Origin: Limnovirga sp038203525
GTDB taxonomy: Bacteria > Bacteroidota > Bacteroidia > Chitinophagales > Chitinophagaceae
Direction: 5' to 3'
DNA: 27,345 nt
Assembly: GCA_038203525.1 (NCBI GenBank)
Contig: JBBRDW010000060.1
Span: 1-27,345 of the forward strand
The notes under the pieces are model-generated. The model was not told the DNA's origin, did not search any database, and saw only the letters and a program-made list of their open reading frames with translations. Shown here one piece after another: positions 16,060-24,000 of this stretch (within the stretch, counting starts at the first letter, position 1; every line of letters starts with the position of its first letter). Made by a program: the position numbers and the translations under genes.

Positions 16060-16695
16060 TCAAAGTAATACAACAGTTGATTCAAAACGCTGAATAATAC
16101 GAATAAAAACCTGCGCCCCTGCGGCCTGTAACCGCTGGTGCACAGAAGGCTGGGATATTTTTAAAATTTGGGCTATATCGTCTTGTTTCGTATTCTGCAG
16201 CATTAGGTAAAGCGCATCGGCCTGTGCTGCACTTAGCTTTTGCAAAAGGAAATTGAGCGAGGCACTGTGCACCTGCCATTCTGCTGCAAAATTTTGATCG
16301 GCGGCAGTTATAGCAATCAGTTCGCCTTTTTTTCTCAGATCATCTACCAACGGACCCGATTGCTGAAAAGCTGTTCCGTCAGAGGTGAGAATATCGGCGC
16401 CCTGATAATTTATTTCTCCTGCACCAATCCCAAGCCTTATATAAAAATCTTCTGCCATTAAATAACATTGCAGCTTTACTGCAAGGCTTAATGCCTGCGC
16501 CCTGTTTGCTGTAAGCGTTGCCTGCAGGCTATCTCCGCGGTATTGCTGCAGTTCAAGATCGTGATATAGCTCTTTAAATAACGCCGTAAAACTTTCTATT
16601 CTGGCCTGTAATTTTCTACGCTTTTCAATATCCAGTTTGGAAGATGCCACTATATCGCCTGTTATTGTTACAGCTTTAATTAGGTTAGAAGACAT
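16060..16695 (-). CDS. SatD-like protein with C-terminal helix-turn-helix
   Basis: 211 residues. The N-terminal 135 residues show the SatD-type layout: AVTITGDIVASS (8-19), QYRGDSLQ (51-58), IRLGIGAGEI (86-95) and ADILTSDGTAFQQSGPLVDD (100-119). The pattern is reminiscent of a nucleotidyl-cyclase-like fold, though that is inference. Residues 171-193 (QDDIAQILKISQPSVHQRLQ onward) form a helix-turn-helix like those of sigma-factor region 4 or LuxR proteins. The protein therefore probably binds DNA. Three evenly spaced palindromes lie directly upstream and the first overlaps the likely promoter, so autoregulation is a reasonable expectation. Start ATG at 16695. First gene of an operon with DUF3307. 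Confidence 0.78.
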   Translation of the reverse strand: MSSNLIKAVTITGDIVASSKLDIEKRRKLQARIESFTALFKELYHDLELQQYRGDSLQATLTANRAQALSLAVKLQCYLMAEDFYIRLGIGAGEINYQGADILTSDGTAFQQSGPLVDDLRKKGELIAITAADQNFAAEWQVHSASLNFLLQKLSAAQADALYLMLQNTKQDDIAQILKISQPSVHQRLQAAGAQVFIRIIQRFESTVVLL

Positions 16696-16709
16696 ATTGA
16701 TTATTTATA

Positions 16710-16717
16710 CAAAAATA
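16710..16717 (-). promoter_or_regulatory. Candidate -7 box TATTTTTG for the SatD-like gene
   Basis: TATTTTTG matches TAnnTTTG, with a TTG 15 bp further upstream (a somewhat short spacing). Transcription would start near 16703, leaving a leader of about 8 nt. The box shares three bases with the first ATAG-N10-CTAT palindrome. Confidence 0.45.
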
Positions 16718-16790
16718 GTACTATAATACTATCAAGTTACATTATAGCATTGTAAGACTATAAAATATACTTATAGTATTAAAAAACTAT
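16715..16790. promoter_or_regulatory. Three tandem ATAG-N10-CTAT operator-like palindromes, 29 bp apart
   Basis: Copies lie at 16715-16732, 16744-16761 and 16773-16790. Each has ATAG, exactly ten bases, then CTAT, and start-to-start spacing is exactly 29 bp both times. Copy 1 extends to ATAGTA-N6-TACTAT and copy 2 to TTATAG-N10-CTATAA. The interior bases vary, so the half-sites are what is conserved, as expected for binding of a dimeric regulator. The SatD-like protein, with its HTH, is the natural candidate. Confidence 0.65.
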
Positions 16791-16841
16791 ACATAAAAAA
16801 TAAATAAAAGCAGAATAGATAAAACAGAAAAAAAAATTATT

Positions 16842-17049
16842 AGCCAGGCAGAAGAATAACAATTAAGCTTTTCTCCCCACCGTGTTGGGGCTCTTATACG
16901 TTTAGATTCTTTATGGAACTTTTAATGATGCGAATAAAAATTATAAACTTTCCACAAACTGCTGTGTTTTCAGGCGACGTTGCACAGCAACAACATGCCG
17001 ATGAAAGGATTGCGATGCAACGATGCCACTATGGAAAAATTAGCTGGTA
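16842..17049. repeat. Intergenic paired repeat E6, flipped orientation and variant cores
   Basis: An R-type arm on the complement strand occupies 16842-16899: AGCCAGGCA at the outer end, TTAAGCTTTTC, a CCCCA-N6-TGGGG hairpin (16875-16890) in place of the usual core, then CTCTTATAC. An L-type arm of the E2 subfamily follows at 17000-17049 (GATGAAAGGATTGCGATGCA, then CGATGCC and TTAGCTGGTA). The pair is reversed relative to the others, matching the plus-strand gene downstream. In the 16696-17150 gap the operators and this element are the only structures I can support. Confidence 0.6.
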
Positions 17050-17150
17050 AAATAATTAAATAACGCAAACAGCATCTTTATTGTACAAAAAATAACCCAA
17101 TCAAAAACCAGACTTTCTCATTCTCCGTATTTGATAAAAAATTAACTTTT

Positions 17151-18248
17151 ATGAAATTAGAAACAATTTTAAAAAACAGCATATATGCTGTTGCCTTTGG
17201 ATCAGTTACCATTTTTGCAGTTGCATGCCAAAAAGCAAATTTAGCGCCCGGTGCAGGCGCATCAACACAAAGTGAAGAAGCGATGCCAGCTTCTTTAAGA
17301 GGTGGTCTATATGTATCTGCCGCAGATACAGCAGCCGCAGTAAACAACCTTTACATGTATAACAATGTTGCCAATGAACTTCAGTTTACCATGCAGTATG
17401 CAACAAATGCCAAGGATGGCAATGGAGTTTACTACAATAAAACCACTGATGAAATTTACCAGTTAAGCAGGAAAAATAAAACCATCTACGTATTCAGCAA
17501 TGCCTCATCAATGAGCGGTACGCCCATACCCACCAGAACTGTAACAGACAGTACTTTAAGCAGTGGACGAGAAATTACTTACGATGATAAGAGAGACATT
17601 CTTTATGTAGCAAATAATAGCGACAGCTCTATAAGGGTTTATAAAAAATTCTCTACGCTCTCCGGTAACATTATTGGCTCTTCTTTAAAAATACAGGGCC
17701 AACCCTGGGGCATTACTTACAATAGAAATAATAATGTACTTATAGCCGCAATGGACCTTGCCGCTATGCGCCTTGATATTTTTGATGCCCCCAATACGCT
17801 AGTGGCAGGAGCTGTGACAGCCAACCGTTCTTTAAATATTACCGACAGGCTCAATGGAACTTTCAGCCGTATACATGGTTTAAGTTATGACAGTGATAAC
17901 GACATATTGGTGGTAACAGAAATTGGTGAAGCTGCTGCGCCAATTTCACCAACACCAGGTAAACCTGCATTTAATGCAGATGGTGGTTTATATATTTTTA
18001 TGGGTGCCAATGCAAAAGTAGCAGCAGGTGGAAGTTATGCGGCAGATGGAACTATTTACGGTGCAAGCACAACATTGGGTAACCCTGTAGATGTAGTAGT
18101 TAAAACTGTAAAAGGTACCAGCTATATTTACGCCGCAGAAAAAGCAAATAAAAAGATCCTTACATTTAAACTTAATGCCGGCGATACAGCGCCTTTCAGT
18201 TCTATTGCAACTACTTATGCTCCGGAAGACATTACACTTTTACAATAA
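17151..18248 (+). CDS. Putative lipoprotein with propeller-like repeats
   Basis: 365 residues. MKLETILKNSIYAVAFGSVT followed by IFAVAC gives a lipoprotein signal with the lipid-acceptor Cys at 26. The mature part has recurring short blades, such as GNGVYYNKTTDEIYQLSRKN, REITYDDKRDILYVANNSDS, QPWGITYNRNNNVLIAA and RIHGLSYDSDNDILVV, of the type seen in NHL or lactonase-like beta-propellers. The function is not recognisable and no active-site motif stands out. It is a single-gene unit: repeat E6 lies upstream and a strong terminator follows 14 bp after the stop. Start ATG at 17151. Confidence 0.75.
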   Translation: MKLETILKNSIYAVAFGSVTIFAVACQKANLAPGAGASTQSEEAMPASLRGGLYVSAADTAAAVNNLYMYNNVANELQFTMQYATNAKDGNGVYYNKTTDEIYQLSRKNKTIYVFSNASSMSGTPIPTRTVTDSTLSSGREITYDDKRDILYVANNSDSSIRVYKKFSTLSGNIIGSSLKIQGQPWGITYNRNNNVLIAAMDLAAMRLDIFDAPNTLVAGAVTANRSLNITDRLNGTFSRIHGLSYDSDNDILVVTEIGEAAAPISPTPGKPAFNADGGLYIFMGANAKVAAGGSYAADGTIYGASTTLGNPVDVVVKTVKGTSYIYAAEKANKKILTFKLNAGDTAPFSSIATTYAPEDITLLQ

Positions 18249-18261
18249 TTGCTCATCATGT

Positions 18262-18300
18262 AAATGAAGAGGCTGGCTTAGAAAGCCAGCCTCTTCATTT
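18262..18300 (+). terminator. Rho-independent-type terminator of the lipoprotein gene
   Basis: A perfect 18 bp stem (AAATGAAGAGGCTGGCTT and its complement) closes on an AGA loop. It ends in ATTTTG, so the T tract is short but the stem is very strong. Confidence 0.85.
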
Positions 18301-18343
18301 TGCTTTAGGTCTATAAAAGCGTTGTTGCCGTGTACAAAATAAA

Positions 18344-18367
18344 AAAGCCAAGGTTGCCCTAAGCTTT
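18344..18367 (-). terminator. Probable terminator downstream of infC
   Basis: On the minus strand AAAGCTTAGG-GCAA-CCTTGGCTTT forms a 10 bp stem with one mismatch, one wobble pair and a GNRA-type loop. TTTATTTT follows. It lies 21 bp after the infC stop. Confidence 0.65.
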
Positions 18368-18388
18368 AAATACTATAGAAGTTCACAA

Positions 18389-18982
18389 TTATTCTCCTGA
18401 TTGCTCTTTTACCTTTTTCTTGGCGCCTTTTGGTGTAAGCATCAACTGCATACGCTTGCCTTCTAATTTTGGCAAAGATTCGGGCTGACCAAATTCTGCA
18501 AGGCGTTCTGCAAATTTAAGCAGCACGAGTTCGCCTCTTTCTTTAAACATGATCGCTCTTCCTTTAAACTGCACATAGGCTTTTACTTTATTGCCGTCTT
18601 TAAGAAAACCTTCTGCATGTTTTGCTTTGAAATTAAAATCATGATCGTCAGTACCAGGCGTAAAGCGAATCTCTTTAACCTCGCTTTGTTTGGCATTGGC
18701 TTTCATATCTTTTTCTTTACGCTTTTTCTCGTAAAGGAATTTTTTATAGTCGATTACTTTGCAAACGGGCGGCGCCGCATTTGGGGAAATTTCTACAAGG
18801 TCTAGCTCCTGATCCCGGGCTATTTTGCGGGCATCATCTGTAGGGTAAACGCCAATGGTAACATTGTCGCCAACTAAACGCACTTCGGGTACTCTAATTC
18901 TTTCGTTAATGCGGTGTTCTGGTTCTGGTTGCCTGTTAAACCGGGGGTTAAAACGTCCCCCTCCTCTGTACGGTAAAGCCAT
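18389..18982 (-). CDS. infC: Translation initiation factor IF-3
   Basis: 197 residues. After a basic Bacteroidota-type N-terminal extension (MALPYRGGGRFNPRFNRQ), the IF3 N-domain starts at HRINERIRVPEVRLVGDN and ends with PPVCKVIDYKKFLYEKKRK. The linker leads to the C-domain with VKEIRFTPGTDDHDFNFKAK and VQFKGRAIMFKERG. IF-3 binds the 30S subunit, prevents premature 50S joining and checks start codons. The start is ATG rather than the AUU known from enteric infC. It follows thrS by 53 bp, a classic pairing, but the usual next genes rpmI and rplT are absent: a terminator and the convergent lipoprotein gene follow instead. Confidence 0.96.
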   Translation of the reverse strand: MALPYRGGGRFNPRFNRQPEPEHRINERIRVPEVRLVGDNVTIGVYPTDDARKIARDQELDLVEISPNAAPPVCKVIDYKKFLYEKKRKEKDMKANAKQSEVKEIRFTPGTDDHDFNFKAKHAEGFLKDGNKVKAYVQFKGRAIMFKERGELVLLKFAERLAEFGQPESLPKLEGKRMQLMLTPKGAKKKVKEQSGE

Positions 18983-19035
18983 TAATTGCTATTTGGTTTA
19001 AAATTATTTACGTTAAAGATAAAGAATGTTTTGTT

Positions 19036-20970
19036 TTATTCTGATTTACGGTTTTTTATTTCATCAACAATCATGCTAATGAACGCTTCTGCAGCCTCTG
19101 CGCCTAAATCTCCTTTGCCCTGGCGACGAACAGAAACCTTGCCATCATTCATTTCCTTTTCGCCAATTATCAACATATAGGGCACGCGGCTCAATTCTGC
19201 TTCACGTATTTTTTTACCTATTTTTTCGCTGCGGTCGTCTATTTCTACTCTTACGCCGGCACTGCGGAGTTTACTTTTTATTTCGTACGCATAATCCATA
19301 AACTTATCGCTGATGGGTAATATTTTTACCTGCAGCGGTGATAGCCATACTGGCAGTTTACCAGCATACTGCTCCAGCAAAAACCCGATAAATCTTTCAT
19401 GGGTACCCAATGGTGCACGATGGATAATCAGTGGAATTTCTATGGAATTATCCTGTGTGGTGTATTGTAGTTTAAAACTACGGCCTTGCGAAAAATCTAC
19501 CTGGTTGGTGGCAAGTGTAAACTCCCTGCCAATTACGCTATAAATTTGAACATCTATTTTTGGGCCGTAAAATGCTGCTTCGTCCTGTACTTCTATATAA
19601 GGTATATTGGATTCTTTAAGCACATTACGCACCATCTCTTCTGTTTCTTTCCAAAGTTCCGGCTCGTTTACATATTTAACACCCAGCTTTTCAGGCGAAT
19701 GAAGCGACAGCCTCATAACATATTTTTCTATCCCAAAAATTTTAAAATATTTCAGGTACATATCGTTCACTGCCCTAAACTCATTGTTAAACTGCGCTTT
19801 GCTGCAATAGATATGCGCATCATTCATATGCAGGCAGCGCACACGCATAAGGCCAAACAATTCGCCGCTTTGCTCGTAGCGGTAAACCGTTCCATATTCT
19901 GCAATACGGTAAGGAAGATCCCGGTAGCTTTTTGGTTCGGCTGCAAAAATCTTGTGGTGGTGCGGGCAGTTCATTGATTTAAGATAATACTTCTCACCGT
20001 CCATCTCCATGGGCGGGTACATGCTATCGGCATAATAAGGCAAATGGCCGCTGGTAATGTACATACTTTCTTTGGCTATATGCGGCGTTACCACACGCTT
20101 GTAGCCCGCTTCTTCTTCGGTTTCTTTAGCCAGCTTTTCAAGTTGTTCAATAATAACTGTACCGTTGGGCATCCATAAGATAAGACCGGGGCCTACATCA
20201 TCATCCATAGTGTAAATACCCAGTTCTTTACCCAATTTGCGGTGGTCTCTTTTCTTTGCTTCTTCCAGCATCACAAGGTGTTCGTCCAACTCTTTCTGAT
20301 TCGGAAATGTAACACCATAAATACGGGTAAGCTGTTTATTTTTTTCATCGCCTTTCCAGTAAGCTCCGGCAATATTGGTAAGCTTTATCGCCTTTATTAA
20401 ACCAGTGCCGGGTATATGAGGACCGCGGCAGAGATCAGTAAAATTACCCTGTGTATAAAAGGTAATGCTTCCGTCTTCAAGGTTCTGCAGCAGGTCAAGC
20501 TTATACTCGTCGTTCTTTTCGGTGAAATATTTTATGGCCTCCTCCTTAGAAATTTCCTGCCGCTTGTAAGCATTGTTCTGCTTTGCCAATTCACCCATTT
20601 TTTTCTCAAGAGTAGCTAGGTCCTCTTCGGTAAGTTTCCTGTCGCCAAGATCCATATCGTAATAAAAACTGTTTTCCAAAGCTGGCCCTACCCAAAATTT
20701 TACGCCAGGAAACATGCTCTCAACAGCCTCTGCCAGCAGGTGTGCCGATGAATGCCAGAACATGCCTTTGCCATCTTTATCAGTCCAGGTAAGCAGTTGC
20801 AGGGCTGCATCTTCATTAATAGGGCGGGTTGCATCCCAAATCTGTCCGTTTACATTTGCGCCCAACACCTTACGTGCAAGGCCTTCGCTTATTGACTTTG
20901 CAATATCCAATGCGGTAACGCCCTGTTCGTATTGCCTAACTGCCCCATCGGGAAATGTTACATTGATCAT
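19036..20970 (-). CDS. thrS: Threonyl-tRNA synthetase
   Basis: 644 residues from the ATG at 20970 (MINVTFPDGAVRQYEQG). The reading frame continues upstream to 21042, but those 24 residues are encoded by the L arm of repeat E7 and are not part of the enzyme. Domains in order: TGS (1-62), the editing domain with H73-x3-H77 (WHSSAHLLAEAV), the class II catalytic core with the zinc-binding MNCPHHHKIF and motif 3 (IHRAPLGTHERFIGFLLEQ), then the anticodon-binding domain (KILPISDKFMDYAYEIKSKL). It charges tRNA-Thr and edits mischarged Ser. Length is normal. It precedes infC by 53 bp in the same direction. Confidence 0.97.
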   Translation of the reverse strand: MINVTFPDGAVRQYEQGVTALDIAKSISEGLARKVLGANVNGQIWDATRPINEDAALQLLTWTDKDGKGMFWHSSAHLLAEAVESMFPGVKFWVGPALENSFYYDMDLGDRKLTEEDLATLEKKMGELAKQNNAYKRQEISKEEAIKYFTEKNDEYKLDLLQNLEDGSITFYTQGNFTDLCRGPHIPGTGLIKAIKLTNIAGAYWKGDEKNKQLTRIYGVTFPNQKELDEHLVMLEEAKKRDHRKLGKELGIYTMDDDVGPGLILWMPNGTVIIEQLEKLAKETEEEAGYKRVVTPHIAKESMYITSGHLPYYADSMYPPMEMDGEKYYLKSMNCPHHHKIFAAEPKSYRDLPYRIAEYGTVYRYEQSGELFGLMRVRCLHMNDAHIYCSKAQFNNEFRAVNDMYLKYFKIFGIEKYVMRLSLHSPEKLGVKYVNEPELWKETEEMVRNVLKESNIPYIEVQDEAAFYGPKIDVQIYSVIGREFTLATNQVDFSQGRSFKLQYTTQDNSIEIPLIIHRAPLGTHERFIGFLLEQYAGKLPVWLSPLQVKILPISDKFMDYAYEIKSKLRSAGVRVEIDDRSEKIGKKIREAELSRVPYMLIIGEKEMNDGKVSVRRQGKGDLGAEAAEAFISMIVDEIKNRKSE

Positions 20971-20998
20971 ACTTTGCGTATCCTTAAGTTTGTATTTT

Positions 20999-21290
20999 GT
21001 TCCCGGCTTTGGATTTCTTTGGCATCGTTCCTTGCGTCGCACTCTTGTACTATGAATTACTAATCATCTTTTACCGAAAAGAAGACCAAGGAATAATCGT
21101 TACAAAGAAAAATAATTACCGGGCCGTAAAAATAGCAAATGATTGCCACAATAAAATTCATCCCTAAAAGAGAAAAGATGCTTTCGCTGGAAATGATAAG
21201 GGGCTGCCCTGTATTTTGGTGAGCAATGATAAGAATGTACAAGTGTGCGACGCAACGAAAGTTAAATTAATAAACTGAAGCCGGGTCCAT
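20999..21290. repeat. Intergenic paired repeat E7
   Basis: The L arm (20999-21050) begins GTTCCCGGCTT and ends CTTGCGTCGCACTCTTGTAC. The R arm (21237-21290) begins GTACAAGTGTGCGACGCAAC and ends GAAGCCGGGTCC. The outer ends match each other (CCCGGCTT and AAGCCGGG). The 186 bp spacer is not shared with other copies. The L arm ends 28 bp before the thrS ATG. In 20971-21442 only this element and the terminator at 21370-21409 are supported. Confidence 0.87.
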
Positions 21291-21369
21291 AATTATTTTC
21301 TAATAAAAGCTGAGGGCTTCAAAAATCCAGCGGTCGAAAAATGTACAGGATATTTTTGTGTGCTTTTAA

Positions 21370-21409
21370 AAAGACAAAGGATTGTTCCATAAAACAACCC
21401 TTTGTCTTT
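21370..21409 (-). terminator. Terminator of the large T9SS protein gene
   Basis: On the minus strand AAAGACAAAGGGTTGTT pairs with AACAATCCTTTGTCTTT: a 17 bp stem with one G-U pair and a six-base loop. TTAAAAGC follows. It lies 33 bp after the stop at 21443. Confidence 0.85.
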
Positions 21410-21442
21410 AATTAATTTCGTTCTGTAATTAACAGGGTTGGT

Positions 21443-23707
21443 TTACTGCATCAGCACTAATTTGCCTTTATAAATTGTAGCTTTTCCATTTTTATCGTGC
21501 ACCAATATTTGGTAGAAATACACGCCTGCAGCAAGATTTGACAGGTTATTGTTATTCCTGTAATTATTTTCTTTGAATACGACAAATCCATTGCTGTTAA
21601 AAATAGAAACTATATTATTATCTGCTAACCCCGGTATTTTCCAAAGCTGGTTGCGATGTAAAAAATTGGGGATTTTGAAAGGCGGAATTGATTGATCAGC
21701 AACTACATTGCTTTCCATTGAGTTAACGGTGTTGCCTGCAAACAAAGGAACCGGATCATTATTATAAATAGTGCAATTGCCATTTTCCTTTGCAATAATG
21801 AGGTTTACAGGATTAGAGAGTTTTACATAAAAAATCTCGTCAGGTTCTATAACGTTATCGCCTTTAACCGTAACAGTAATGGTATCGCTAACCATTCCCG
21901 GGGTAAAAGTAATGGTTCCTGATTTTGCCACGTAATCATTATCTGCAATAGTTGCAGTGCTATCCACCGTTTGATAGTCTACAGTGGTCGTTATATTGGA
22001 CGGAAATGCCAGACTTACAATAAATTTTATTTTTTTGTTGTTACCCGTGTTACCTTCTGTTATGCTGGTGTCATTGATGATTACACCCGGGTCTGGTACG
22101 GTTACTTTCATATTTTTACCAGCCTTGGCCACAACATAGCCGTCCGGTGCAAAAATAGTACTAAAGGCGCCTGAGATTGAACCGGTAGCAGTTAGAATGG
22201 TATACGTTCCTTTTGGAACAATGCCTGTGCGTAATATTTTAAGTGTATCCTTAAGTTTTGCTTTGCCATTTACAATTAACTGGTCGTGCCCGGTGCCTGC
22301 TCCTGCACCACTAAGCATTTCAATTTCTAATGTACGGTTTGTATAATCTGTGCCGGTAGTTAATATACCGATTGATGAGCCCGGTGCAAAAATACCTTTA
22401 TTTGTAAGCAGGCCAGTGCCAAAAGAATAAGTACCCAAACCTGATATTTTACCGTTATTGGTTAGTGGTATATTTACTGTTGTTACCCCTGTAGAAGTTT
22501 TTACAAACATACCTCCTGCACTATTTGTACAGCTACCGCCGCCATAGTTATACATCTGGTTATCGCCGTTAATATTTATTAGGCTACTATTGGTTAGCGT
22601 TGCAGCGCTAAAACTCAGGTAACCAGCATTCCAGTTAATTGTACCCTTATTTGTTAAGGGTGAAGCAATAATAACCTCACCGCCATCTAAATTTACTACA
22701 GCATTATTCTGGAAAGTTGTGGGTACTGATAGGCTTCCTCCGTTCCATTGCATTGAACCTGTAATTTTTAACGATCCTGTGCCATTTATTGTGCCGCCCG
22801 CAAAATTAAAAGCAATCGCAGATGGCATATTAAAAGCGACATTTAAAGTCATCGTATTGCCAGACTGGCTGAATGTACCCGAGCCTGTAACAGATGTTCC
22901 GGCATTAAAACTTACGGGTGAAAAATTGAGAAAGGTTCCCCCACCCAAATTCAATGACCCCGTATTAATAAAACTGCTACCATTGTTTTGAAATGTTCCC
23001 GAATTAATATTCAGGATACCATTATTGGTAAATGCCACAATGTTGGTGGAAGTGCCCGTTCCAGTAAGCTTGGTAAATATGCCTGTGCTGCTGTTGGTAA
23101 AAACCCCGCTGCCATAATTGTACAACTGGTCATTGCCAAAAGCATTAAAGTTTTTATTGTTGATAATTGTACCTGCATTAAAACTTAAAAAGCCTGAATT
23201 CCAGTTAACAGTACCGTTATTGGTAAGCGTTGAATAAAGTATTACCTCCCCTGCGGTAATATTAAGCGTTGCACTGCTTTGCATTGTAGCCGCAGCCGAT
23301 AAACCACCCCCATTCCACTGCATTGTACCAGACACTTTTAGAATACCGGCACCATCTATTATACTTCCGTTCATTAAAAGCGTACCTGCTACTGTAAGGT
23401 CGTCGCCTGCGCCATTATTTAGCGTCATTGCAGAACTTTGCGTCAGTTGCCCTCCACTATTTACCACAACCTGATCCACCGTAACAGCCGCAGTATTGGT
23501 AATGGTATGCCCGCTAAGTATGGTAATAACTCCGTCGGTGCTGGAAGGTGCAGCCGGAGCATTAACCCAGGCCGAGCCATTATAACGCTCCCAGCTTGTA
23601 GCCGCATTCCAGTTGCCTGATATTTTGCTTCTGTAATCGCCGGTAACCTGAGAAAAAGCAGTAACTAAAAAAGTAAAACTCATAAGAGAAAGTAAAATCT
23701 TTTTCAT
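21443..23707 (-). CDS. Large secreted adhesin-like protein, Calx-beta and T9SS C-terminal domain
   Basis: 754 residues from the ATG at 23707 (MKKILLSLMSFTFLVTAFSQ, a signal peptide); the frame stays open upstream to 23911, but that part has no signal-like sequence. After SGNWNAATSWERYNGSAW, a region of about 450 residues is rich in Asn, Gly, Ser and Thr and contains two related blocks (each with MQWNGG, GEVI, LTN-GT-NWN-G-LSF and YNYG), as in parallel beta-helix surface proteins. A Calx-beta domain follows (NDTSITEGNTG to DNVIEPDEIFYVKLSNP). The C-terminus (LWKIPGLADNNIVSIFNSNG and LAAGVYFYQILV) resembles the type B (CHU_C, gliding-motility-type) sorting domain, but lacks the usual TPNGDGIND segment. 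Probably a surface or released protein; ligand unknown. Confidence 0.82.
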   Translation of the reverse strand: MKKILLSLMSFTFLVTAFSQVTGDYRSKISGNWNAATSWERYNGSAWVNAPAAPSSTDGVITILSGHTITNTAAVTVDQVVVNSGGQLTQSSAMTLNNGAGDDLTVAGTLLMNGSIIDGAGILKVSGTMQWNGGGLSAAATMQSSATLNITAGEVILYSTLTNNGTVNWNSGFLSFNAGTIINNKNFNAFGNDQLYNYGSGVFTNSSTGIFTKLTGTGTSTNIVAFTNNGILNINSGTFQNNGSSFINTGSLNLGGGTFLNFSPVSFNAGTSVTGSGTFSQSGNTMTLNVAFNMPSAIAFNFAGGTINGTGSLKITGSMQWNGGSLSVPTTFQNNAVVNLDGGEVIIASPLTNKGTINWNAGYLSFSAATLTNSSLININGDNQMYNYGGGSCTNSAGGMFVKTSTGVTTVNIPLTNNGKISGLGTYSFGTGLLTNKGIFAPGSSIGILTTGTDYTNRTLEIEMLSGAGAGTGHDQLIVNGKAKLKDTLKILRTGIVPKGTYTILTATGSISGAFSTIFAPDGYVVAKAGKNMKVTVPDPGVIINDTSITEGNTGNNKKIKFIVSLAFPSNITTTVDYQTVDSTATIADNDYVAKSGTITFTPGMVSDTITVTVKGDNVIEPDEIFYVKLSNPVNLIIAKENGNCTIYNNDPVPLFAGNTVNSMESNVVADQSIPPFKIPNFLHRNQLWKIPGLADNNIVSIFNSNGFVVFKENNYRNNNNLSNLAAGVYFYQILVHDKNGKATIYKGKLVLMQ

Positions 23708-23760
23708 GTGTAACACTTTTAATGATGATGATCCAATTGGGTTTATTAAAAAGCAGACAA

Positions 23761-23768
23761 CAAATCTA
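23761..23768 (-). promoter_or_regulatory. Candidate -7 box TAGATTTG for the large T9SS protein gene
   Basis: TAGATTTG matches TAnnTTTG, and a TTTG lies 14 bp further upstream, shorter than the usual spacing. The leader would be about 45-50 nt. It supports the start at 23707 over any start further upstream. Confidence 0.45.
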
Positions 23769-23900
23769 AGAAAAATAATCGTCAAATATGGTTCTGCCGA
23801 ACAAAAACATAAATATTTAATCAGCTCGGTTTTGATCAAAAAAATTTGAGGACAAGAGGTTTTCCCCTCTAACCTATTGCCTGATACGACAAGTATTTCA

Positions 23901-23952
23901 GGACCAGGCATTTGTATTTCATGGCATCGCCTATTGTGTCACTCACTTGTAC
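23901..23952. repeat. Repeat E8, lone L arm (variant core)
   Basis: The arm begins GGACCAGGCATTTG and ends ATTGTGTCACTCACTTGTAC, the same variant core as E1 and E10. It contains ATGGCATCGCC, the L-specific stretch. No R arm follows before the stop at 24001. Confidence 0.82.
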
Positions 23953-24000
23953 GTTCGGGTTATGATTGAGCTTTTTTAAAGGCAGGGTCTAAAATTTTAT

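Noticed and set aside
16715..16801. 29 bp direct repeats as a miniature CRISPR array
   Set aside because: Only the ATAG/CTAT half-sites are conserved, there are no near-identical repeats with spacers, and no cas genes are nearby. An operator array fits better.
21060..21242. Small hydrophobic reading frame (60 codons, TTG start) in the spacer of repeat E7
   Set aside because: It starts inside the R arm with TTG, ends near the L arm, and has no promoter or recognisable family. An internal ATG would leave only about 33 residues. More likely open by chance in AT-rich DNA.
23708..23911. Upstream extension of the large T9SS protein
   Set aside because: The frame is open, but a proper signal peptide begins at 23707, and a candidate promoter box lies at 23761-23768 inside the extension. 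The far end also overlaps repeat E8.
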